A stretch of 64,000 nucleotides of DNA, from NCBI GenBank assembly GCA_046330315.1, contig JAXLSZ010000005.1:186001-250000 (forward strand). Reading direction: 5' to 3'. Origin of the DNA: JAXLSZ01 sp046330315 (GTDB lineage: Bacteria; Actinomycetota; Thermoleophilia; Solirubrobacterales; 70-9). Numbering within the stretch: the first letter of the stretch is position 1; every line of letters begins with the position of its first letter. A model generated the notes under the pieces. The model did no database searches. It was not told the origin of the DNA and was given only the letters and a program-made list of their open reading frames with translations. This document shows, piece after piece, positions 55,769-64,000 of the stretch. The position numbers and the translations under genes are program-made.

Positions 55769-57097
55769 ATGACAGCGGAACTCGACGGCCGGGTCCTGCG
55801 GCGCGGCGACCCCGGGTACGAGGAGGCCCGCCGCGACGCCGTCTGGAACGCCCTGAGGCCCGAGGGGCGCCCGGAGGCGATCGTCCTGGCGGCCAGCGAG
55901 CGCGACGTCGTCGCCGCGGTCCGCCTCGCCGGCCGCGAGGACCTGCGCATCGGCATCCGCTCCGGGGGACACAGCTGGGCCGGCAACCACCTTCGCGACG
56001 GCGGCATGCTGATCGACGTCTCCCGCCTGCGAGAGCTGAGTGCCGACCCCGGCTCGCTGACCGCCACCGTGCAGCCCGGCTGCGTCGGCAGCGAGACGAT
56101 GGCGGCGCTGGGCGAGCGCGGCCTGTTCTTCCCGGGTGGGCACTGCGTCGGCGTGGCGCTCGGCGGCTACCTGCTCCAGGGCGGGTTCGGCTGGAACGGT
56201 CGCGTGCACGGGCCGGCCTGCCAGAGCGTGGAGGCGATCGACGTGGTCACCGCCGGCGGCGAGCTCCTCCGGGCCGACGCCTCCGACCACCCCGACCTCT
56301 ACTGGGCCGCACGCGGCTCGGGGCCCGGGTTCTTCGGAGCCGTGACCCGGTTCCACCTGCGCGTCTACCCGAAGCCGAAGCTCGTCGCCAACGCCCTCTA
56401 CTCCTACCCGGCCGAGTCGCTCGAAGACGTCTTCGGCTGGGCGCACGAGGTCGGGCCCCAGGTGCCCCGCGAGATGGAGCTGATGGTCGTCGTCCACCGC
56501 GATCCCGCGGGGGAGCTGGAGGTGGTGGTGACCGGGCCGGTCCTGGTCGACACCGAGGAGCAGGCCCGCTCCGCGCTGGCGCTGCTGGAGAGCTGCCCGG
56601 TCGCCGGGCAGGCGAAGGCCGCCGTTCCCTACCTGGAGACCTCGCTGCCCGAGCTCTACGCCGGCGTGCACGCCGCCTACCCCGACGAGCACCGCTACTC
56701 GGTGGACAACATGTGGACCGGCGCCCCGGTCGGGGACCTCCTGCCGGGCCTGCGAAGGATCGCCGAGACGATGCCCGGGGCCCCCTCGCACATGCTCTGG
56801 ATGAACTGGGGCCCGTGCCCGCCGCGCCCCGACATGGCCTACAGCGTCGAGGACGACACCTACATCGCCCTCTACGGAGTCTGGCAGGACCCGGCCGAGG
56901 ACGAGGGGAACCTCTCCTGGGCAACCGAGCGGATGCGGGAGATGGAGCAGCACTCCACCGGGATCCAGCTCGCCGACGAGAACCTCGGGCGAAGGCCGAT
57001 GCGCTTCATCGCCGAGGAGAGGATGGCCCGCCTCGACGAGATCCGGGAGCGCTATGACCCCGACCGCCGCTTCCATCCCTGGATGGGACGGCCGTGA
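55769..57097 (+). CDS. FAD-linked oxidase, berberine-bridge-enzyme family
   Basis: 442 residues from ATG 55769. FAD domain with SGGHSWAGNH, His68 for covalent FAD attachment, and Cys126 in FFPGGHCVGVALGGYLLQ for the second (bicovalent) link. C-terminal BBE motif RYDPDRRFHPWMG. Enzymes of this group oxidise sugars, phenols or polyketide intermediates with O2. It is the first gene after a divergent IclR regulator and 19 bp before a PhlG-like hydrolase, so an aromatic or polyketide substrate is likely; this is inference. Confidence 0.9.
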   Translation: MTAELDGRVLRRGDPGYEEARRDAVWNALRPEGRPEAIVLAASERDVVAAVRLAGREDLRIGIRSGGHSWAGNHLRDGGMLIDVSRLRELSADPGSLTATVQPGCVGSETMAALGERGLFFPGGHCVGVALGGYLLQGGFGWNGRVHGPACQSVEAIDVVTAGGELLRADASDHPDLYWAARGSGPGFFGAVTRFHLRVYPKPKLVANALYSYPAESLEDVFGWAHEVGPQVPREMELMVVVHRDPAGELEVVVTGPVLVDTEEQARSALALLESCPVAGQAKAAVPYLETSLPELYAGVHAAYPDEHRYSVDNMWTGAPVGDLLPGLRRIAETMPGAPSHMLWMNWGPCPPRPDMAYSVEDDTYIALYGVWQDPAEDEGNLSWATERMREMEQHSTGIQLADENLGRRPMRFIAEERMARLDEIRERYDPDRRFHPWMGRP

Positions 57098-57116
57098 GGG
57101 CCGTCTGGGCGGCGAC

Positions 57117-57905
57117 GTGAGCCCGCCGCCGCCGAGCCGCCTGGAGGGCCTGCTGGCCCGGCCGGTCGAGCGCCCCGACCCCGAGGTCGGCGAGGCGATC
57201 GAGCGCGGCCCGATCCCGGCCGGCGCAGCGCTCGCCCTCGGCGAGGTGGACCGCCTCCTCGACCCCGCCCCGCTCGGGGCCGAGAACGGCTGGTGCACGC
57301 TGCCCGACGGCATCGGCTACGTCGCCGTCCGCACGACGATGCCGGCGGTCAGCGGCGAGATGGTCGACTGGTGGTTCGACTGGCATCCGCGAGAGGCGAT
57401 CCGCTACCGCGTCTGGCACCCCCTCGCCCACCGCGGCAACTCGCTTGAGCCTCCCTCCCTCCCCGGTCCCAAGCCACACTGGGGCGCGGTTCACCACCCC
57501 GTCGAGGACATCGGGACGGGGACCGTTCACGCCCGCATCCGCTTCTGCCCTCCCACCGCGCTCGGTTTCTCGAGCGACTGCCTCGACGATCCCCGCGTGG
57601 CGACCGTGGTCTGCGGGCGCGCCGGCGACGACCGCAGCCACGTCGAGCACACGCCGATGGCCCACGTCTTCCTGCGCAACGCGGACGGCGTGGTCCTGCG
57701 CAGCCGCTTCTGGCTGGGTGCGGCGATCCGCCCCTACCTCCCCGGTCCCCTCGACCGCCTCGCCGGCTCCCTGCTGAACAACCGGTTGGTGCGCAGGGCG
57801 GCGCTGCCGCGGGGACTACCGCAGGCACTGGCCCGCCACTGCGCGGAGGAGTTCGCGAACCTCGCCGCGCTCCTGCCAGGGCTCTACGGGGAGTACGCCG
57901 GCTAG
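57117..57905 (+). CDS. DAPG hydrolase (PhlG)-family protein
   Basis: 262 residues from GTG 57117. MVDWWFDWHPREAIRYRVW, HPLAHRGN, HHPVEDIG and EHTPMAHVF match the metal-binding His/Glu arrangement of PhlG, a zinc hydrolase that cleaves the C-C bond of 2,4-diacetylphloroglucinol. The start is shifted relative to Pseudomonas PhlG (shorter N-terminus). With the preceding FAD oxidase and IclR regulator it suggests breakdown or modification of an acylated phenol. Whether the substrate is phloroglucinol-like is unknown. TAG shares CTAG with the downstream truncated gene. Confidence 0.82.
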   Translation: MSPPPPSRLEGLLARPVERPDPEVGEAIERGPIPAGAALALGEVDRLLDPAPLGAENGWCTLPDGIGYVAVRTTMPAVSGEMVDWWFDWHPREAIRYRVWHPLAHRGNSLEPPSLPGPKPHWGAVHHPVEDIGTGTVHARIRFCPPTALGFSSDCLDDPRVATVVCGRAGDDRSHVEHTPMAHVFLRNADGVVLRSRFWLGAAIRPYLPGPLDRLAGSLLNNRLVRRAALPRGLPQALARHCAEEFANLAALLPGLYGEYAG

Positions 57906-58294
57906 CTGCCCGATGCGGCGGCGGGTGCGGGTCCGGGGGCCCCGGCCACCCTCCCGATCACCCGCAGGGTCGAGCGCATTACCACTCCGACCAGGGGCGA
58001 GGCGACCCGCCAGTAGCGCAGGAAGGCGCGGCGCGAGGCCGCGTCGGTCGCCCGGGTCCGCGCCTCGTAGCTCAGCAGCGTCCGGCGCTCGCCGTAGGGG
58101 CGCAGGGAGAGATTGCACCCGATCCTGGCGAAGCCCGGCTCATCGAAACGGGCGAAGTCCGCCGCCTCGATGCCGATCCAGTTCGTCTCCCCGCCCCAGA
58201 AGCGGCCGATCGCGCCGAAAACGAACTCGCTGGGCGGATCCTCGCCCAGGCGAACCCACTGCTTCGCAGACGCGACGGGCGGCGGCTCACCGCG
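57902..58294 (-). pseudogene. N-terminally truncated SRPBCC/DUF2867-like gene
   Basis: An open minus-strand frame of about 130 codons reads EFVFGAIGRFWGGETNWIGI, then FDEPGFARIGCNLSLRP, TRATDAASRRAFLRYWRVA and a short tail ending at TAG 57902. That pattern is the C-terminal two-thirds of a bacterial SRPBCC-like family in which a start region of about 60-70 residues precedes the GxxGRFW motif. Here that region is missing: upstream is the TlpA gene, whose stop lies 58287-58289, and no ATG/GTG/TTG precedes the conserved part. Either a deletion fused the remnant behind TlpA or a rare start codon is used. No internal stops or frameshifts were seen. Confidence 0.65.
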
Positions 58295-58778
58295 CCTCGC
58301 GCAGCGCCCCGGCGACGGAGGCCGCCGTCTGGGGACCCCGCAGGAGCCGGAGAAGACGGCCTTGCGGATCGAGGATCGCGGTGGCCGGCAGTCCGGTCAG
58401 ACCGTAGGCGTCGCCGACCTCCCCGCTGCCGTCGCGAAGGTTGGGGTAGGTGAGGCCGAGATCGCGGATCATCTGCCGGGCCGAGCCCGGGTCGTCGCTG
58501 TAGTCGACGCCGACCAGAGCCGCCCGGCCGCCGAGCCGCCGCTGGAGCCTCTCCAGCGCGGGGGCCTCGCGCCTGCACGGCTCGCACCAGCTCGCCCAGA
58601 AGTTGACCGCCGCCGGTCGGCCCCGGAGGTCGGCCAGCGTGACCCTTGGCCCGACCAGGACCTCGGCCGGCAGCCGGGGCGCCGGGGCAGCGCCGGGGTC
58701 GGAGCTGTCCGCGAAGACCTCGATCGCGATCACGGCGATCGCCGACGCCGCCAGGGCCGGCAGTGCGTAACGGCGCAT
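58287..58778 (-). CDS. TlpA-like thioredoxin-fold protein
   Basis: 163 residues. Membrane anchor or signal 1-24 (LAASAIAVIAIEVF), then an extracytoplasmic thioredoxin fold with ASWCEPCRREAPALE (CxxC) and GLPATAILDP (cis-Pro). It may reduce or insert copper with SCO1, the preceding gene, or reduce cytochrome c thiols. It begins directly after SCO1 (1 bp between the stop and the start region), so they are co-transcribed. The truncated SRPBCC-like gene follows. Confidence 0.9.
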   Translation of the reverse strand: MRRYALPALAASAIAVIAIEVFADSSDPGAAPAPRLPAEVLVGPRVTLADLRGRPAAVNFWASWCEPCRREAPALERLQRRLGGRAALVGVDYSDDPGSARQMIRDLGLTYPNLRDGSGEVGDAYGLTGLPATAILDPQGRLLRLLRGPQTAASVAGALREAR

Positions 58779-58779
58779 C

Positions 58780-59418
58780 TCAGCCGGAGGAGAGCAACGG
58801 CGCGTCGTGGACGATCTGGGCCGGCTCGAAAGACGGCGTGTAGACGGTCACGATCCGCCCCCTCGCGTCGATCCCGTAGATCGGCGCGGAGTGCTCGACG
58901 AACTCGGGGTCGGTGGGGTCGGCCTTGGCGACCACGTCCCAGCGGCGCCAGGTGCGGCGGAGCTCGGCGCGGCTCCCGATCAGGAAGCGCATCCTTCCCC
59001 TCATCCGGTGGGCGCTCAGGAAGGCGTCGACGGTCGCGGGGGTGTCGCCCCGCGGATCGGTCGAGACCGCGACGATTCGCAGGTCCCTCGCCTTCGGGCC
59101 CAGCTCCGCGAGGGCGGTGTGGAGGTGGCTGACGATCAGCGGGCAGACGTCGGGGCAGTGGGTGTAGACGAAGGTGACGAGGACGCCCTTCCCGCGCAGG
59201 TCGCGGAGGTCGACCAGCCTTCCCGCCGAGTCGCGCAGGCGCAGGGGCGGGGCCGGCTTGGGTGGGTCCACGGCGCTGCCGGCGAAGCGCGGGGCGGTGC
59301 CCGGGTCCGGGCCGCCGCCGCAGCCGTAGAGCAGCACGGCGAGCGTCGCAAGCGCGCACCCGACGGCCGGCCACGCCCTCGGGCGGCCATTCGGACCGGG
59401 TCTTCGCGGCGCTCGCAT
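58780..59418 (-). CDS. SCO1/SenC-family copper chaperone lipoprotein
   Basis: 212 residues from ATG 59418 (GGGAG upstream). Lipobox LLYGC with Cys33. Copper ligands CPDVC in VYTHCPDVCPL and a His in EHSAPIYGID. The thioredoxin fold delivers copper to the CuA site of cytochrome c oxidase. Starting further upstream would add 60 residues not typical of the family. Paired with a TlpA-like thiol protein, the two form a cassette for oxidase maturation, though the oxidase genes are not in the window. Confidence 0.93.
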   Translation of the reverse strand: MRAPRRPGPNGRPRAWPAVGCALATLAVLLYGCGGGPDPGTAPRFAGSAVDPPKPAPPLRLRDSAGRLVDLRDLRGKGVLVTFVYTHCPDVCPLIVSHLHTALAELGPKARDLRIVAVSTDPRGDTPATVDAFLSAHRMRGRMRFLIGSRAELRRTWRRWDVVAKADPTDPEFVEHSAPIYGIDARGRIVTVYTPSFEPAQIVHDAPLLSSG

Positions 59419-59614
59419 CGGAAGGGCTCCCCGCTGAGAGCGAAAGGATATGGTCCGCGCGGGGATCGGCGCGATCACGCCCGACATCCGACCGATCCCA
59501 CCGGGAGGCCGGCCCGAGCGGGCGCCGGGGGTCCCGAAGATGGGGCAGATGCCCCATGACGGCGGGGCGCGCCGTTCGTAGGCTGGCACCCTCAGCAACT
59601 CCAGGAGGTGAGAG

Positions 59615-59995
59615 ATGGCGAAGGTGTCCAGGGAAACCGCGTCTCAGGGCGGGGACTTCGGCCCTGTCGAGGACCGCTTCGAGCAGGTGGACGGCTACAC
59701 GATCAGCTTCACCACGTTCCGTGAGGACGTCGACGCGACTCCGCTGCTGCGCGGGTTGCCGGACGACCGCTGCCAATGCCCCCACTGGGGCTATGTGATC
59801 GAGGGCAGGATGACCTGGCGCCTCGCCGACGGCGAAGAGACCTACGAGGCCGGCGATGCCTGGTACGCCCCGCCGGGGCACGTGCCGGTCAAGCACCAGC
59901 CCGGCACGAGGATCGTCATGTTCAGCCCGGCCGAGGAGCTGCGGCGCACCGAGGAGGTCATGACTCGGAACATGCAGGCCATGCAGGGCGCCTGA
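59615..59995 (+). CDS. cupin-domain protein
   Basis: 126 residues from ATG 59615 after AGGAGGTGAGAG. A single-cupin barrel: CQCPHWGYVIEGRMTW (motif 1) and YEAGDAWYAPPGHVPVKHQPG (motif 2) with His ligands in PHWG and GHVP. No catalytic partner is fused, so it may be a small metal-binding sensor or isomerase. Divergent from SCO1 and convergent with the HD/LuxR regulator. Function unknown. Confidence 0.85.
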   Translation: MAKVSRETASQGGDFGPVEDRFEQVDGYTISFTTFREDVDATPLLRGLPDDRCQCPHWGYVIEGRMTWRLADGEETYEAGDAWYAPPGHVPVKHQPGTRIVMFSPAEELRRTEEVMTRNMQAMQGA

Positions 59996-60037
59996 GCCCC
60001 GTCCGCGGGCGTGCCGAAGCCGCCGCGCGGTTCGCGG

Positions 60038-61621
60038 TCAGGGCTCCGCCCCCATCGGGAACTCCTCCTCGGGGAGGAGGCCGTGGCGGACCGCGAAGAG
60101 AGCGGCCGCGGCCCGGGTCGGTGCGTCGATCTTCGCGTAGATGTGCTCGGCATGGTTGCCGACGGTCTTCGGCGAGATGACCAATCGCTCCGCTATCTGC
60201 TTGTTGGAGAGCCCCCGCGCCAGCAGCCTCAGGACCTCGACCTCGCGAGGGGTCAGACCGGCGGGGCCCTCCGGACGGCGCGAGACGCGGTGGCCCGCGG
60301 CCCCGAGGACGGCCTCGACCGCGTCCGTCTCGAGACGACCGGACCTCGCCTCGGCGCGTAGCTCGGCGGCTGCCTCCGCGGCGGAAAGGGCCTCGCGGTG
60401 GGGTCTCGGCTCGCGCATCGCCTGGTAGGCGTCGGCCGCGGCGAGGATCCGCGCGGGGCGGGATATCCGGTTTCCCGACAGGCCCCTCGGGTAACCCGAG
60501 CCGTCGAGCCGCTCGCGGTGCTGGACGACGAGCGCAGCCATCGGTGCGAGCGCCTCGGACTGGCGGAGCATGCGCTCGCTCAGGTAGGGCTGAAGGCGAA
60601 CCCGCTCCCACTCGCCCGCGCCGAGCGGGGCGGGCTTGTCCCAGATCGCGTTCGAGACCCCCAGCCGTCCGAGACCGAGGAGCAGACCGCTGCGTCTCAG
60701 CAGCCGCACCTCTCCCTCTTTGAGGCCGAGCCGCGAGCCCGCCTCGGCCGCGAGCCCGGCCACGGCGGGGGCGTGGCCGAGGAAGTACGGGGACTTGAGA
60801 TCGACGAAGTCGGCGATCGCCAGCAGCGCCCCGTCGAGGCGCTCGCCGGAGAGGACCACCGCCAGGCCCGGCTCGGCTCCTATCACGGCCTCCCAGTTCG
60901 ACACCGCGTCGAGCCCGGAGAGGATGACGTCAGCCTCGGCCTCGAGCAGGTCGCACAGCGCCGGGTCGAAGTGCTCGCCGCGGCGCTCCCGGGCCAGCTC
61001 CCTGACCGCGCCGGGGCCGCCGATCCGGTTGGCCACCTCGACGTACTCGGCGGCCTGGGCGATCCTCGAGGCGACCGGCACCTCCTCCCCCTCCAGCTCA
61101 CCCGGCCACCCGCGGCCGTCCCAGCGCTCGTATGCAGCCCCCAGCGCCTCCTGCACCATGGGCGAGAGCCCCAGCTGCTCGCCCAGCGAGCGGGCGATCG
61201 CGGCGTGGTGGGCGATCATCCCGTCGACCTCCCGGTGCCCGGAGAGGACGAACTCCAGGCCGAGCCTGAAGCGGTGAAGCGGCGGATTTCCGGCGCCGAG
61301 GTGGCGCATGCCGGAGGCCGCCATGCGAAGGCTCCTCGGCTCGTGGTCGTACTTGATCGCCTTCATTGCGATGTCGTCCCCGAACCACTTGGCCTGCTCG
61401 TGGGCGTCGGAATGGCAGCCGACGTTGATCAGCAGGGCCGTGTAGTAGACGGCGGCGCGCTGCTCCTCGTCCAGCCCCAGCCCCTCGGCGAGCCGTCCCG
61501 CGATCAGGCACTGGCGGAGGACGTGCTCCATCGGCTGCCCGAACCCGAGGTCGATCCCGAGCGAGAGGGCCGCCACGAGCTCGGCGAGCCGAGCGTGAGC
61601 GCGGTCGGTGTCGCCGGCCAT
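60038..61621 (-). CDS. tandem HD-GYP-like protein with C-terminal LuxR HTH
   Basis: 527 residues from ATG 61621. The first module (1-220) has a degenerate HD site (LLINVGCHSDAHE) and DGRGWP in place of GYP. The second (about 285-425) keeps QHRERLDGSGYPRGLSGN but where HD is normally LLHDIGK it reads LLLGLGRLGVSNAI. The C-terminal LuxR HTH (LTPREVEVLRLLARGLSNKQ) binds DNA. Loss of HD metal ligands in both modules suggests a ligand-sensing pseudo-enzyme rather than a phosphodiesterase. A c-di-GMP-related ligand is possible. Family members occur in actinobacteria; the regulated genes are unknown. Confidence 0.87.
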   Translation of the reverse strand: MAGDTDRAHARLAELVAALSLGIDLGFGQPMEHVLRQCLIAGRLAEGLGLDEEQRAAVYYTALLINVGCHSDAHEQAKWFGDDIAMKAIKYDHEPRSLRMAASGMRHLGAGNPPLHRFRLGLEFVLSGHREVDGMIAHHAAIARSLGEQLGLSPMVQEALGAAYERWDGRGWPGELEGEEVPVASRIAQAAEYVEVANRIGGPGAVRELARERRGEHFDPALCDLLEAEADVILSGLDAVSNWEAVIGAEPGLAVVLSGERLDGALLAIADFVDLKSPYFLGHAPAVAGLAAEAGSRLGLKEGEVRLLRRSGLLLGLGRLGVSNAIWDKPAPLGAGEWERVRLQPYLSERMLRQSEALAPMAALVVQHRERLDGSGYPRGLSGNRISRPARILAAADAYQAMREPRPHREALSAAEAAAELRAEARSGRLETDAVEAVLGAAGHRVSRRPEGPAGLTPREVEVLRLLARGLSNKQIAERLVISPKTVGNHAEHIYAKIDAPTRAAAALFAVRHGLLPEEEFPMGAEP

Positions 61622-61754
61622 TGACACTGAACCGACCCTACCTGCGGATCCGCCTCCCGGCGAGCGCCGGCCAAGCGGCGGTGCGCGTACCCGGAGCCTG
61701 GACCTCCGGGCACCCGACGGCTAGGGTCGGCGAAACGACCACTGGAGGAGAGCC

Positions 61755-62036
61755 ATGCACGCACGCGTTGTCCGGTTCACCGATGTCGACCCCGAGCATC
61801 TGGCCGAGCGCACCCCGGGGCCCGGCGAGGCACCGCCGGTCGACATCCCTGCCACGGCGATCCAGATTCTCCACGATCCGGATCAGCGGACCGCGGTGGT
61901 GATCCAGCTCTTCGAGTCGGCCGAGGACATGGCGGCGGCCGAGGCGCCACTCGACGCGATGGACCCCGGCGACACGCCGGGGAGGAGGGCCTCGATCGAC
62001 CGTTGCGAGGTCGTGGCCGAGATGGACCTCGGCTAG
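61755..62036 (+). CDS. small dimeric alpha/beta-barrel-type protein, 93 aa
   Basis: ATG 61755 is preceded by GGAGGAG. The sequence MHARVVRFTDVDPEHLAER... ATAIQILHDPDQRTAVVIQLF... SAEDMAAAEAPLDAMD resembles antibiotic-biosynthesis-monooxygenase (ABM) or stress-response barrel proteins of about 95 residues. Active-site residues are not clear. Its upstream region contains a TAGGGT box. Function unknown. Confidence 0.75.
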   Translation: MHARVVRFTDVDPEHLAERTPGPGEAPPVDIPATAIQILHDPDQRTAVVIQLFESAEDMAAAEAPLDAMDPGDTPGRRASIDRCEVVAEMDLG

Positions 62037-62125
62037 GTTCCGGCGAGTCCCTCCGGCCCGGGATCGGGCCGGCAGATCTGGACCGGAGCGACGGGACACC
62101 GGCGGATCTCCTCGTCGGCCCCGCC

Positions 62126-62521
62126 TCAGCGGGCGGGCGGGCCGGCCTCGGCCTGGGCCGGATCGCCGAAGGAGCGCCAGCCGACCGCCCTTCCACCGCT
62201 GATCGTCCAGACGTGAGCCAGCCGGGCGGTCACCTCCAGCCCGCTGGCCCGTCCCCGGCCCGACTGGCGCACGGTGACGACGATCCGATCGCCCTGCTCG
62301 GCGATCCGCTCCGGCTCCACCCGGAAATCCTCGAAGCTGTCGAGCCACCCGGCCAGGAAGCGCGCAAAGCCGTCCCGGCCATGGTGCAGGCCGGCCTCGG
62401 GGCTGGGGTCGGGCTCGTACCACTCGATCTCGGGGTCGAGTAGCTCCAGCACCGCGCCCAGGTCCCCCCTGTTGAGGGATCGGTAGCCCTCGAGCAGTCG
62501 CTCGACGTCGGCATCGCTCAT
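62126..62521 (-). CDS. SnoaL/NTF2-like protein
   Basis: 131 residues from ATG 62521 (the longer frame to 62659 lacks a matching start). It begins MSDADVERLLEGYRSLNRGD and has WYEPDPSPEAGLHHGRDGF and GRAVGWRSFGDP, features of SnoaL-like domains (cyclases or small-molecule isomerases). Without a partner cluster, the function is open. Convergent with the ABM-like gene. Confidence 0.83.
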   Translation of the reverse strand: MSDADVERLLEGYRSLNRGDLGAVLELLDPEIEWYEPDPSPEAGLHHGRDGFARFLAGWLDSFEDFRVEPERIAEQGDRIVVTVRQSGRGRASGLEVTARLAHVWTISGGRAVGWRSFGDPAQAEAGPPAR

Positions 62522-62700
62522 CCCGCGATTATCGCCGCCGGCCTCGGGGGACTGCGCCGCAGCGGTGGGCTCCCACCTACGCGGCCCGCGCCGGACCGGG
62601 GTGGCTGAGCGCTCCAACCGACCCGGGCCGGCCGAATGGACGATGATCTGGGGCGTCAAGACGCGGGCGGCGTGCCTGCGGACAGGAACGGAGGAACAAG

Positions 62701-64000
62701 GTGACCGAGATAACCGGTGGAGAGCTCTTCGCGCGGGCCCTGCGGAACGAGGGAATCGAGTTCCTCTTCGGGCTGCCGTCCCCCGAGGTCGATCCCCTGT
62801 TCGCCGAGCTGGCCGATCACGGGATCCGCCTCGTCCCGATCCGCCACGAGGCGGCGGCGGTCCACATGGCCGAGGGCCTCTACAAGACGACCGGGAAGGT
62901 CGCCGCCGTGCTCGGCAACCCCGGCCCGGGCTCCGCCAACCTCTTGCCGGGCGTGATCACCGCCCTTCACGAAGGCGTGCCGGTGCTGGCGATCACCTCG
63001 CAGCACCGCCTCGGGATCGTCTACCCCTCGACCCCCTCCACCTTCCAGGGCCAGGACCAGCTCGACATCTTCCGCAGCGCCGTGAAGTGGGGCGGGCCGG
63101 TCTTCGAGTGGCGCCGCATCCCGGAGGTGATGCGGATGGCGTTCCGCGAGATGCGCAAGGGGCGGCCCGGGCCGGTCCAGATCGAGCTTCCGGCGCCGAT
63201 CCTCTACGAGACCGGGGACGACGCGGAGGCGCCGCTGCTGCCCCCGTCCGTCTCGACCCCGCAGCCCTCGGAGGCCCAGCTCGAGGAGGCCGCCGGGCTG
63301 CTCGCCGCCGCCCAGCGCCCCGTGGTGATCGCCGGCACCGGCGTGGACCGGGCGGGCGCCGGCGAGGCGGCGCTGGAGATCGCCGAAATGCTGGGCTGCC
63401 CCGTGATGCCGACCATGGCCGGGCGCTCCAGCGTGCCGTCCGACCATCCCAACTACGTGTTCGGCTTCGGTCCCGGCGGCGACCGCGCGCGATCGGAGGC
63501 CGACGTGCTGCTCGTCGCCGGATCGCGGATGGGCAACCTCGACGTCCCCTACGACAAGTACTGGGGGGACCCGGCCGGTCAGCGGCTGATCCAGATAGAC
63601 GTCGACCCCGGCAACCTCGGCGTGACGCGCCCCCTGGCCCTGGGCATCGTCGCCGACGCCGGCCCCGCCCTGGCGGGGATCGCGGACCGGCTGCGGGACA
63701 GGGGCCTTCCCGCGCCCGACGGTGGCGACCTGGCGCGCTACCGCGAGCTCGACATGCAGGCCAGGTCCGAGCAGGCGGCACCGATCCTCGAGTGGCAGGG
63801 GCCGGGCATCCACCCCGCGCACGCGCTCGGCGCGATCGGCGCCCACTTCGGGGGCGACGCCGTCTACACGGTGGACGGGGGGAACACCTCGCTGTGGGCC
63901 TACATGCTGCTGCCTCCGACCCGGCGCGGCTCCTATCACTCGATCCTCGAGCTGGGCATGCTGGGAACCGGCATCCCGTCGGCGATCGGGGCCAAGCTGG
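62701..64000 (+). CDS. thiamine diphosphate-dependent enzyme, acetolactate synthase-like (3' cut by window)
   Basis: 433 codons from GTG 62701, with GGAGG about 7 nt before; the gene runs off the window. Pyrimidine-binding domain with FLFGLPSPEVDP and Glu50 in IRHEAAAVHMAEG, which activates ThDP; middle domain around VVIAGTGVDRAGAGEAAL; the diphosphate-binding domain begins near VDGGNTSLWAYM. It belongs to the IlvB/benzoylformate-decarboxylase family. Tyr-x-Ser-x-Pro-Ser near residue 104 differs from true acetolactate synthases, so a decarboxylase or carboligase on another 2-keto acid is possible. No small regulatory subunit was seen. Confidence 0.85.
   Translation, partial: MTEITGGELFARALRNEGIEFLFGLPSPEVDPLFAELADHGIRLVPIRHEAAAVHMAEGLYKTTGKVAAVLGNPGPGSANLLPGVITALHEGVPVLAITSQHRLGIVYPSTPSTFQGQDQLDIFRSAVKWGGPVFEWRRIPEVMRMAFREMRKGRPGPVQIELPAPILYETGDDAEAPLLPPSVSTPQPSEAQLEEAAGLLAAAQRPVVIAGTGVDRAGAGEAALEIAEMLGCPVMPTMAGRSSVPSDHPNYVFGFGPGGDRARSEADVLLVAGSRMGNLDVPYDKYWGDPAGQRLIQIDVDPGNLGVTRPLALGIVADAGPALAGIADRLRDRGLPAPDGGDLARYRELDMQARSEQAAPILEWQGPGIHPAHALGAIGAHFGGDAVYTVDGGNTSLWAYMLLPPTRRGSYHSILELGMLGTGIPSAIGAKL

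Noticed and set aside
55769..57905. Part of a secondary-metabolite biosynthetic cluster
   Set aside because: No polyketide synthase, non-ribosomal peptide synthetase or resistance gene occurs nearby; a catabolic or detoxification role fits better.

Overview
High-GC chromosomal window (almost every third codon position is G or C) from an actinobacterium, most likely class Thermoleophilia (Solirubrobacterales-like). This rests on recognised gene content, not a search: a single-chain 2-oxoglutarate dehydrogenase E2-E1 fusion, a decaprenyl-phosphate phosphoribosyltransferase-type UbiA protein, a c-di-AMP riboswitch before an NlpC/P60 hydrolase, many GTG/TTG starts, and several genes with a -10 box 7 nt before the start codon (leaderless transcripts). 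No tRNA, rRNA, insertion sequence, prophage or CRISPR array was seen.

Layout. 1-2100: end of an acyl-CoA dehydrogenase, an APH-like kinase and a HAD protein, the three parts of the mammalian ACAD10 fusion. 2097-8537: EamA transporter, two-component pair, DEAD-box helicase, quinone oxidoreductase, PfkB kinase. 8598-10653: citrate synthase and two small unknown proteins. 10907-16175 (minus): fatty acyl-CoA reductase-like double SDR, alkyl-DHAP-synthase-like FAD enzyme (together a possible ether-lipid route), a UbiA prenyl transferase and a lipoprotein. 16246-24426: zinc-ribbon protein, the 2-oxoglutarate dehydrogenase fusion with its own lipoyl domain, a small membrane protein, a 590-bp non-coding block (possible structured RNA, tandem repeats, palindromes), and aconitase. 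24458-26295: an SDR and the riboswitch-controlled cell-wall hydrolase.

26382-45920 is largely a polyamine/amine locus. It holds two complete PotABCD-type ABC importers, a class III aminotransferase, a PucR regulator, a saccharopine-dehydrogenase-like protein, alanine dehydrogenase, an APC permease, a universal stress protein and an Orn/Lys/Arg-type decarboxylase. The likely logic is amine import, transamination to pyruvate, recycling of alanine by alanine dehydrogenase, and synthesis by the decarboxylase. An RTX-repeat protein sits inside this block.

46107-64000: VOC protein, enolase-superfamily enzyme, ferritin, methyltransferase, acyl-CoA dehydrogenase, lipoprotein esterase, secreted unknown, OmpR-type two-component pair, an IclR/FAD-oxidase/PhlG-like hydrolase module, a 5'-truncated gene, TlpA and SCO1 thiol proteins, cupin, a tandem degenerate HD-GYP/LuxR regulator, two small alpha/beta-barrel-type proteins and a ThDP enzyme cut by the window end.

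Non-coding signals form the most unusual layer: two dispersed hairpin families, short tandem duplications that copy the 3' ends of genes, convergent genes sharing one CTAG as both stop codons, and three genes without an ATG/GTG/TTG start where one is expected.
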